A stretch of DNA of 6,327 bases, from positions 1-6,327 of the forward strand of contig CAILAF010000319.1 in NCBI GenBank assembly GCA_903832075.1, written 5' to 3'. Shown piece after piece: positions 1-5,538 of the stretch (positions are counted from its first letter, which is position 1; each line of letters begins with the position of its first letter). This DNA is from an uncultured Chitinophagaceae bacterium. GTDB taxonomy: Bacteria; Bacteroidota; Bacteroidia; Chitinophagales; Chitinophagaceae. Made by a program: the position numbers and the translations under genes. The notes beneath the pieces were generated by a model. It was not told where the DNA came from, did not search any database, and worked only from the letters and a program-made list of their open reading frames with translations.

Positions 1-236
1 AAAATATAATTGCAAATAAATAATCCTAATGCTGCGGCTATACCACCCGGTAAACTATTATCATCGCCAACCATAGCATTTTGCACACTGTTACTGATTA
101 ATAAAATAAATACCAGATCAATAACAGAAAGTTGTGCTAATTCTTTTTTGCCAAATATTCTAATGGCAGCAATGATGAAAACATATACTGCAACAGATTT
201 TCCTGCAATAATTAAAAAGTGAATGATTTGTTCCAT
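1..236 (-). CDS. DUF421 / YetF-family membrane protein, N-terminal part (cut by window edge)
   Basis: The minus strand reads open from an ATG at 236-234 to the left edge: 78 codons with no stop, so the C-terminal part lies outside. The peptide has hydrophobic segments at about residues 5-25, 38-50 and 64-78. Between them is the DUF421 signature: R26-x-x-GKKELAQLS-x-x-D40-L, then S48-N-S-VQNAM-x-GDD, then N60-SLPGG. YetF-like proteins of Bacillus are inner-membrane proteins with a short N-terminal membrane domain and a cytoplasmic C-terminal domain; their biochemical role is poorly defined, so I claim none here. The start is the only ATG before the first membrane segment. No Shine-Dalgarno is visible in the AT-rich 44 bp upstream. 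The serine hydrolase gene ends just upstream on the same strand, so co-transcription is possible. A plus-strand reading of the same bases is a shadow. Family assignment is strong for so short a fragment. Confidence 0.88.
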   Translation of the reverse strand, partial: MEQIIHFLIIAGKSVAVYVFIIAAIRIFGKKELAQLSVIDLVFILLISNSVQNAMVGDDNSLPGGIAAALGLFICNYI

Positions 237-280
237 GCAATTCAGATTTTTTTAAAAAAAATATAAAATGATATTTATTG

Positions 281-1330
281 TTATTTACAATCGCCGGGTA
301 TGGCTGCTTCAACTGTTTTAATAAGTTCTAAATAAATAGATTTCTTGTCTTCGCTTATTAACTTTTTTGTGAAGAAAATACAAGCATATCCTTTGCAAAT
401 ATTTACAATTGGCCAAGTTCCAAATAAGCCAGGTGATGCTACTGATATAGTTTTACCATTTGCATCAGATGCTAATATCCATTCACCTAAACCATAACTA
501 AAACCTTCTGCAACTTTTGGTGCATATCTTATTTTATCTAAAGTTATTTGCGGCTTTTGCATTTCTTCAATTGCCTTTTCACTTAAAATTCTTTTATTAT
601 TAAACATTCCTTTATTTAATATCATCACTAAAAAATTCATATAATCTTGTGCAGTAGAAATAGCACCACCCGAAGGGTTTACAGCATTATCACTAGCGAA
701 ACTTGTATTCCTCATTGAAAGCGGACGCAAGATTCTTTCTAGTACTAATTGTTCAAATTTGCGTTTACCAACTATTTCAACAACGCGTGCAGCAATATTT
801 AATCCAATACCACCATAATAAAAACCATCACCTGCATTATAATCAATTTCTCTTTTTGATGCAAAATCATTTACTTCTTCTTCCAAGCTTTCAAATTTTT
901 TTCTTTGAAAAATACTTGCCAAACTTATTTGTTCTTGTTTAATGCCTGTTTGATGACTAAGACATTGTCGAATGGTTATATAGCTTTTTCCATATTTTGT
1001 AAAAATGGGTAAGAAAGTACTTACTTTATCATCTAACGATAATTTGCCTTCATCAACAAAAGTCATCACTAATGCTGCCGTTAACCATTTACTACAACTT
1101 GCAATAGGTTCTTGCGTATTTACTTTAAATTCTTCAGCTTCTTTCTTATAAACAATCTTTCCATCTTTATAAATAAGCGTTACCAAGTTTTTGCCCAATT
1201 CTTTTTCAGATTGTTTTAAAACTTGATCTAATTCATTGAAATTGTTCTGCGATAATGCAGACTGAAAGAATAGCATGAAAATGAATACAGAACTGACTTT
1301 CGAGCATATTTGCTTAATATTTGCAGACAT
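281..1330 (-). CDS. Periplasmic serine hydrolase, class C beta-lactamase / esterase fold
   Basis: Complete 349-residue protein. Residues 1-27 form a signal peptide (hydrophobic core about 14-24) with likely cleavage after Ala25-Leu-Ser27; there is no lipobox cysteine, so a soluble periplasmic or secreted protein is expected. The domain spans about 34-340. The catalytic SxxK motif is S78-C-S-K81, with Ser78 the nucleophile and Lys81 the base. Family landmarks follow: ITIRQCLSHQTGI at 118-130, the tyrosine motif Y172-G-G, RPLSMRNTSF at 202-211, and GGAISTAQDYMNF at 221-233. The last motif, usually KTG or HxG, is S299-P-G in SPGLFGTWP. Relatives include AmpC, D-Ala-D-Ala carboxypeptidases, EstB-like esterases and many uncharacterised hydrolases. 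The variant motifs argue against calling it a resistance beta-lactamase; an esterase or peptidase role is as likely, and the substrate is unknown. It lies 44 bp upstream of the DUF421 gene and diverges from clpB. Fold confidence is high, function confidence low. Confidence 0.9.
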   Translation of the reverse strand: MSANIKQICSKVSSVFIFMLFFQSALSQNNFNELDQVLKQSEKELGKNLVTLIYKDGKIVYKKEAEEFKVNTQEPIASCSKWLTAALVMTFVDEGKLSLDDKVSTFLPIFTKYGKSYITIRQCLSHQTGIKQEQISLASIFQRKKFESLEEEVNDFASKREIDYNAGDGFYYGGIGLNIAARVVEIVGKRKFEQLVLERILRPLSMRNTSFASDNAVNPSGGAISTAQDYMNFLVMILNKGMFNNKRILSEKAIEEMQKPQITLDKIRYAPKVAEGFSYGLGEWILASDANGKTISVASPGLFGTWPIVNICKGYACIFFTKKLISEDKKSIYLELIKTVEAAIPGDCK

Positions 1331-1431
1331 AATTGCTTCTTTTGTTGATTGGATTATGATTTGTGAATATAGTTTAAATGTTTTTTGTGACGTTTAATTG
1401 AAAGTTACATAAAACTTAAAAACTTATAATT
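1331..1431. promoter_or_regulatory. Divergent spacer between the serine hydrolase gene and clpB
   Basis: This 101 bp AT-rich spacer must hold the start signals of both divergent genes. No exact TAnnTTTG box is present on either strand. On the clpB side the best candidate is TTTG at 1384-1387 followed 18 bp later by TACATAAA at 1406-1413, which matches the -7 consensus only partly. A near miss, TATGATTTG at 1355-1363, has one base too many between TA and TTTG. A short direct repeat AAACTTA occurs twice within 1411-1426, just before clpB. I see no CIRCE-type inverted repeat that would indicate HrcA control of clpB. Neither gene has a clear Shine-Dalgarno sequence, which is usual in Bacteroidota. 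Confidence 0.35.
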
Positions 1432-4026
1432 ATGAATTTAAACAACTATACCATTAAAGCGCAGGAAATTGTTCAGGCTGCGCAACAGGAAGCTTTCAAT
1501 AATAGTAATCCTAATATTGAAACCAATCATTTGTTGAAAGTATTATTAAAAGATGATGATAGTTCGGTTGAATATCTTTTAAAAAAGAATAACGTAAATG
1601 TTGCTTTTGTTGAAACTAAGATTGATGAATCTATAAAAAAATTGCCTAAAGCAAATGGTGCAGAGCCAGCACAAAACATTAGCAGAGATTTGAATAATGC
1701 TATGTTGAAAGCAAATGCATCTATGAAACAATTTAAAGATGAGTTTGTAAGTGTTGAACATTTAGTTTTAGGATTATTATCTGTGAATGATGATACTTCA
1801 AAAATTTTAAAAGATGCCGGCTTAACAGAAAAAGGATTGGTTGCTGCGATTAAAGATTTGCGTAAAGGAGATACTATTAAAAGTCAAACACAAAACAATC
1901 AATATAATTCATTGCAAAAATATGCTCGTAACTTAAATGAAATGGCGCGCAATGGAAAACTTGATCCTGTTATTGGAAGAGATGAAGAAATTAGAAGAAC
2001 ATTGCACATTTTAACGCGTCGTTCAAAAAATAATCCAATCCTTGTTGGTGAGCCCGGCGTTGGTAAAACCGCGATAGCAGAAGGTTTGGCGATGCGTATT
2101 GTTAATGGTGATGTTCCAGAAAATTTAAAGAATAAAATTATTTATGCATTGGATATGGGTCAATTAATTGCCGGTGCAAAATATAAAGGTGAGTTTGAGG
2201 AAAGATTAAAAGCAGTTGTAAAAGAAGTTGCGGAAAGTGAAGGTGAAATTATTTTATTCATTGATGAAATACATACGCTTGTTGGTGCAGGTGGCGGCGA
2301 AGGTGCAATGGATGCAGCCAATATTTTAAAACCAGCATTGGCTCGTGGTGAATTAAGAGCCATTGGTGCAACAACTTTAAATGAATATCAAAAATATTTT
2401 GAAAAAGATAAAGCATTAGAACGCAGGTTTCAAAAAGTAATTATTGATGAACCAACAGTTGAAGATGCCATTTCTATTTTGCGAGGTATTAAAGATAAAT
2501 ATGAAACACATCATCATGTTCGAATAAAAGATGAAGCCATTATTGCTGCAGTTGAATTATCACATCGTTATATCACTGATCGTTTTCTTCCAGATAAAGC
2601 AATTGATTTAATTGATGAAAGTGCTGCCAAGCTTAGGTTAGAGATGAATTCAATGCCGGAAGAATTAGATTCTTTAGAACGACAAATTCGTCAGTTGGAA
2701 ATAGAACGTGAAGCCATCAAAAGGGAAAATGATGAAACAAAATTGAAAGAGTTAAGTACTGAAATAGCTAATTTAATTGTGCAACGCGATACATTTAAAG
2801 CAAAATGGAAAGAGGAAAAAGAGTTGGTAGAAAAAGTTCAAAACGGTAAAGCAAAAATTGAACAATTAAAATTAGAAGCAGATCAGGCAGAACGCAATGG
2901 CGATTATGGTAAAGTTGCAGAAATACGTTATGGTAAAATAAAAGATGAAGAACAAATAATAAATAAACTATCTGTTCAACTTTCATCATTAAATGATAAA
3001 CGTTTAATGAAAGAAGAAGTAGATGCAGAAGATATTGCAGAGAATATTGCAAAAGCAACCGGTATTCCGGTTTCAAAAATGTTGCAAGGTGATAAAGAAA
3101 AACTGTTGCATTTAGAAGAACATTTGCATCAACGGGTTGTTGGGCAAGATGAAGCGATCACTGCTGTTGCTGATGCAATACGCAGAAGCAGAGCGGGTTT
3201 GCAGGATCCAAAGAAACCAATCGGTTCATTTATTTTTCTTGGTACAACCGGTGTTGGTAAAACTGAATTGGCAAAAGCATTAGCAGAATATTTGTTTGAT
3301 GATGAAAGTATGATGACAAGAATTGACATGAGTGAGTATCAGGAAAAACATACTGTATCAAGATTAGTTGGTGCACCTCCGGGATATGTTGGTTATGATG
3401 AAGGTGGACAATTAACTGAAGCTGTTCGTCGTAAACCTTACTCCGTTATTTTATTGGATGAAATTGAAAAAGCACATCCGGATGTTTTTAATGTTTTGTT
3501 ACAAGTATTAGATGATGGACGATTAACAGATAATAAAGGACGCACCGTTAATTTTAAAAATACCATCATCATCATGACAAGTAATATGGGTAGTCATATT
3601 ATTCAAGATGCATTTGAAAAGGTAACTGAAAAAAATAAAGAAGCTGTTGTAGAAAAAACAAAAGTAGAAGTGATGAATTTACTCAGACAAACTATTCGTC
3701 CTGAATTTTTGAATAGGGTAGATGAAGTAATTATGTTTCAACCACTGATGCGTTCCGAAATAAAAGGTATCATCAATATTCAATTACAACAGTTGAAGCA
3801 ATTGGTTGCTGATAATGGAATTGAATTAACATACAGTGAATATTTGTTGGATTATTTAGCTGAGAATGGTTACGATCCTCAATTTGGGGCAAGGCCATTA
3901 AAAAGATTAATACAAAAAGAAATCATTAATCAATTAAGTAAAAAAATTATTGAAGGAGATATTGATAAAACAAAAAAAGTTTTAGTAGATGTATTTGACG
4001 GAACAGTTGTGTTTAGAAATGAATAA
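1432..4026 (+). CDS. clpB: ClpB, ATP-dependent protein disaggregase (Hsp100)
   Basis: Complete 864-residue AAA+ chaperone, the usual ClpB length. ClpB hexamers thread aggregated proteins through a central pore and work with DnaK/DnaJ/GrpE in the cytosol. Domains: Clp N-terminal repeats about 1-145; NBD1 about 160-400 with Walker A GEPGVGKTA at 206-214 (Lys212), pore-loop Tyr251 in KYKGEFEER, Walker B D278-E279 and arginine fingers R331/R332; coiled-coil middle domain about 405-525, which separates ClpB from ClpA and ClpX; NBD2 about 545-765 with Walker A GTTGVGKTE at 604-612 (Lys610), Walker B D676-E677, pore loop GAPPGYVGYDEGG with Tyr652, sensor-1 Asn718 and arginine finger near R762; C-terminal domain with sensor-2 GARPLKR at 819-825. 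No IGF/L ClpP-docking loop is seen, as expected for ClpB. Thr605 in the second Walker A replaces the Pro of E. coli; from memory this is normal in Bacteroidota. All catalytic residues are present. The start gives the standard N-terminus; a possible internal start is noted in the findings. Confidence 0.98.
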   Translation: MNLNNYTIKAQEIVQAAQQEAFNNSNPNIETNHLLKVLLKDDDSSVEYLLKKNNVNVAFVETKIDESIKKLPKANGAEPAQNISRDLNNAMLKANASMKQFKDEFVSVEHLVLGLLSVNDDTSKILKDAGLTEKGLVAAIKDLRKGDTIKSQTQNNQYNSLQKYARNLNEMARNGKLDPVIGRDEEIRRTLHILTRRSKNNPILVGEPGVGKTAIAEGLAMRIVNGDVPENLKNKIIYALDMGQLIAGAKYKGEFEERLKAVVKEVAESEGEIILFIDEIHTLVGAGGGEGAMDAANILKPALARGELRAIGATTLNEYQKYFEKDKALERRFQKVIIDEPTVEDAISILRGIKDKYETHHHVRIKDEAIIAAVELSHRYITDRFLPDKAIDLIDESAAKLRLEMNSMPEELDSLERQIRQLEIEREAIKRENDETKLKELSTEIANLIVQRDTFKAKWKEEKELVEKVQNGKAKIEQLKLEADQAERNGDYGKVAEIRYGKIKDEEQIINKLSVQLSSLNDKRLMKEEVDAEDIAENIAKATGIPVSKMLQGDKEKLLHLEEHLHQRVVGQDEAITAVADAIRRSRAGLQDPKKPIGSFIFLGTTGVGKTELAKALAEYLFDDESMMTRIDMSEYQEKHTVSRLVGAPPGYVGYDEGGQLTEAVRRKPYSVILLDEIEKAHPDVFNVLLQVLDDGRLTDNKGRTVNFKNTIIIMTSNMGSHIIQDAFEKVTEKNKEAVVEKTKVEVMNLLRQTIRPEFLNRVDEVIMFQPLMRSEIKGIINIQLQQLKQLVADNGIELTYSEYLLDYLAENGYDPQFGARPLKRLIQKEIINQLSKKIIEGDIDKTKKVLVDVFDGTVVFRNE

Positions 4027-4051
4027 TATCTTGTGAAGATGAAAATAATAA

Positions 4052-4086
4052 TAAAGCCTCAACAATTGTTGAGGCTTTAATTTTTT
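4052..4086. terminator. Bidirectional intrinsic terminator between clpB and the RRM gene
   Basis: Positions 4052-4079 are a perfect 28 bp palindrome: arms TAAAGCCTCAAC (4052-4063) and GTTGAGGCTTTA (4068-4079) around an AATT loop. On the plus strand it is followed by AA and six T (4081-4086), the classic intrinsic terminator layout for clpB. On the minus strand it is followed by a more broken T-rich stretch, TATTATTATTTT, so it probably also ends the RRM transcript. It sits 25 bp from each of the two stop codons. Confidence 0.92.
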
Positions 4087-4104
4087 ATAACGCTTAGCTA
4101 TGTA

Positions 4105-4410
4105 TTACCAACGGCTGTTGCTGTTACTTTTGCTGAAAGAGCGATTGCTGTTGCTATTGCTTCTTTCTTCACGTGGCTTGGCTTCCATTACACTGATTGC
4201 ACGGCCTTCAACCATACCACCATTTAATTCGGCGATTGCTTTTTTAGCAGCTTCGTCGTCTGCCATTTCTACAAAACCAAATCCGCGACTGCGGTTTGTG
4301 TATTTGTCAATAATAACTTTTGCTGAAGCTACAACTCCGTAGCCTTCAAAAAAACCTCTTAAGTCATCGTCTTGTACGTTGAAGCTTAAGTTTGAAACAT
4401 AAATGTTCAT
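4105..4410 (-). CDS. Single-RRM RNA-binding protein (Bacteroidota RbpA/RbpB type)
   Basis: Complete 101-residue protein made of one RNA recognition motif and a short tail. RNP2 is IYVSNL at 3-8 (Tyr4) and RNP1 is RGFGFVEM at 42-49 (Phe44, Phe46); these aromatics stack on RNA bases in the RRM family. The whole fold fits residues 1-77, including the helix DDEAAKKAIAELNG (51-64) and the last strand with GRAISVMEA. Residues 79-101 form a basic Ser/Asn/Arg tail ending in Arg-Trp, probably disordered and adding general RNA affinity. Proteins of this size are common in Bacteroidota and cyanobacteria; in Bacteroides, RRM proteins have been proposed as global RNA regulators in lineages lacking Hfq. 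Targets cannot be read from the sequence. The gene converges on clpB and has a long leader, suggesting post-transcriptional or temperature control. The start gives an RRM beginning directly at strand 1, as in relatives. Confidence 0.95.
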   Translation of the reverse strand: MNIYVSNLSFNVQDDDLRGFFEGYGVVASAKVIIDKYTNRSRGFGFVEMADDEAAKKAIAELNGGMVEGRAISVMEAKPREERSNSNSNRSFSKSNSNSRW

Positions 4411-4421
4411 GATTACATGAA
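4406..4421 (-). promoter_or_regulatory. Small inverted repeat covering the RRM gene start codon
   Basis: Read on the minus strand this is TTCATG-TAAT-CATGAA, a perfect 6 bp stem with a 4-base loop. The start codon of the RRM gene (4410-4408) lies inside the 3' arm. The 5' arm contains another ATG (4419-4417) that is followed directly by TAA, a minimal start-stop unit ending 2 nt before the true start. The pairing is weak because it is AT-rich, so its effect would depend on temperature or on a bound protein. The repeat is seen; any role is inference. Confidence 0.4.
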
Positions 4422-4535
4422 TTAATAATTAAAAATGCTTGAGAAAACGGCTGAGTAAAGAAGACTAACTATTAGCAGAAAAATGCGTAGCAGATAAATT
4501 CGTTCACTTACAAAATGCTGATGTACTCAAATTAA
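4411..4535 (-). other. Long 5' leader of the RRM gene transcript
   Basis: If transcription starts a few bases after the -7 box at 4548-4541, the mRNA has an untranslated leader of about 125 nt. It holds no credible ORF and no Shine-Dalgarno sequence. On the minus strand GCATTTT occurs three times (plus-strand positions 4512-4518, 4480-4486 and 4432-4438), the last two as GCATTTTT, and CTGCTA occurs twice around the middle copy. No known riboswitch or RNA family is recognised. The rest of the 238 bp intergenic region is promoter sequence for the two divergent genes. Confidence 0.45.
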
Positions 4536-4540
4536 CGCAA

Positions 4541-4548
4541 CAAAGATA
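4541..4548 (-). promoter_or_regulatory. Promoter -7 box for the RRM gene
   Basis: Minus-strand TATCTTTG is an exact match to TAnnTTTG, the -7 element used by the primary sigma factor of Bacteroidota. No good TTTG is found at the usual -33 distance, so the upstream half is weak or absent. Transcription would start near 4537-4533. Confidence 0.6.
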
Positions 4549-4599
4549 AGGTATTTAACTCAAGTTGCGTGATTTAATATTGATGGCATCAAATTAGTA

Positions 4600-4629
4600 A
4601 TTGAATTGTTGAATGATAATTTATCTTTG
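4600..4629 (+). promoter_or_regulatory. Promoter for the outer-membrane barrel gene
   Basis: TATCTTTG at 4622-4629 exactly matches the Bacteroidota -7 consensus TAnnTTTG. ATTG at 4600-4603, 18 bp upstream, is a plausible -33 element (consensus TTTG at about 19-21 bp). The predicted transcript starts near 4633-4637, only about 12-16 nt before the ATG at 4649. The short leader includes a run of five C just before the start codon and has no Shine-Dalgarno sequence. Confidence 0.62.
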
Positions 4630-4648
4630 AATATATCAACCCCCGCTA

Positions 4649-5536
4649 ATGAAATATCTTTCTTTATCACTCTTAATTTTAATTTTTTTTCCATTATTAG
4701 GATTTTCTCAATTAAGTGCTGTTGATATTAATAATGAAATAAGTCCTTCAAGTGGCAATAATTCTCTTAATACATTATCTCAATCTATATCTACACGTTT
4801 CCCGATAGGTAAAAATAAAATTGCTAAATGGTCAGCCGGTGTTCATTATAAAAATTTATTAACGGGTAATAATACTTCAGTTATAAATAATCTTTTGTTG
4901 CATTCAATTGGTGTGAGTGTTGGCTATAGTAATAAGATTAGTGATAAAACAGTAATGACAATTACAGCACAACCGCAATTGGCATGCGACATGAAACAAA
5001 TTAATGGAGATGATATTCGTTTTAATGCTTCAGTTCATTTTCTTACAAGAAAAGAAAATGGTTTCAGTATTGGTTGGGGCATTGCTTATGCTTATCAATT
5101 TTTTGGAAATCAAATCATTCCCATCATTGATATTCGTTATAGAAAAAATATTGGTGAATGGAGAATTGGTGGGGCGTTGCCTTTGCGCCCACGCATAGAA
5201 TATCTATTCAATAAAAATACTACTGTTGGATTTAAATTAGAAGGCAATTATTATTCGTATCGTTTATCACCTCAATTAAACAGTCAATATCTTTTTTATC
5301 GCCAATGGGATGCAGGATTGTATGTTGATCAACGCATTTCTAAGAAGTGGTTTTTTAATGCAAGTGGAGGATATGCGTTTAATAGAAGTTTACAAATTTT
5401 TGATAAAGGACAAACTGTTCCTTTGTCATTTTTTGGAAACAGAGTTGCTAAAATATATACGCCATCTTATGAAAACAAATCAACAGGGTTTGTTTTTAGA
5501 ATTGGAATTCAGTTAAGATTATTCAATCAAGAATAG
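4649..5536 (+). CDS. Predicted outer-membrane beta-barrel protein (resembles DUF6268)
   Basis: Complete 295-residue protein. Residues 1-20 are a signal peptide with a strongly hydrophobic core and likely cleavage after Gly-Phe-Ser20 before Gln21. The rest consists of short alternating polar/hydrophobic segments rich in Tyr, Phe, Trp, Gly and Asn, typical of membrane-spanning beta strands: for example FSIGWGIAYAYQFF (139-152), WRIGGALPL (171-179), TTVGFKLEGNYYSY (191-204), WFFNASGGYAF (234-244), and a C-terminal strand TGFVFRIGIQLRLF (279-292). The block at 161-206 (strand, Pro-Leu turn, IEYLF, GNYYSYRLS) resembles DUF6268 barrels of Bacteroidota as I recall them; that match is moderate. No enzymatic motif or TonB-dependent receptor plug is present, and the size suggests a small barrel of roughly 10-14 strands. 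Its role (porin, structural or transport) is unknown. It has its own promoter and ends 2 bp from the convergent NIPSNAP gene. Confidence 0.8.
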   Translation: MKYLSLSLLILIFFPLLGFSQLSAVDINNEISPSSGNNSLNTLSQSISTRFPIGKNKIAKWSAGVHYKNLLTGNNTSVINNLLLHSIGVSVGYSNKISDKTVMTITAQPQLACDMKQINGDDIRFNASVHFLTRKENGFSIGWGIAYAYQFFGNQIIPIIDIRYRKNIGEWRIGGALPLRPRIEYLFNKNTTVGFKLEGNYYSYRLSPQLNSQYLFYRQWDAGLYVDQRISKKWFFNASGGYAFNRSLQIFDKGQTVPLSFFGNRVAKIYTPSYENKSTGFVFRIGIQLRLFNQE

Positions 5537-5538
5537 AG

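Noticed and set aside
10..222. Plus-strand 70-codon reading frame at the left end
   Set aside because: It lies opposite the DUF421 gene, whose minus-strand translation carries clear family motifs; the plus-strand peptide resembles nothing.
237..280. A/T inverted run (T7-A8) between the serine hydrolase and DUF421 genes as a terminator
   Set aside because: It has no G-C pairs and no loop with a following T-tract; it is better explained as AT-rich spacer.
703..942. Plus-strand 79-codon reading frame inside the serine hydrolase gene
   Set aside because: Low-complexity Leu/Gln/His/Phe peptide, a shadow of a well-supported gene on the other strand.
2795..3076. Minus-strand 93-codon reading frame inside clpB
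   Set aside because: Antisense shadow of the ClpB coiled coil and the start of NBD2; Leu/Tyr-rich composition follows from the complement of Glu/Lys/Asn codons.
3241..3264. ClpB second Walker A reads GTTGVGKTE instead of GPTGVGKTE
   Set aside because: The catalytic Gly, Lys and Thr are intact, and as far as I recall the Thr is normal for Bacteroidota ClpB, so it is not a functional oddity.
4100..4342. Plus-strand 80-codon reading frame opposite the RRM gene
   Set aside because: The Leu-run peptide comes from the complement of the Ser/Asn codons of the RRM tail; the minus-strand RRM motifs are unambiguous.
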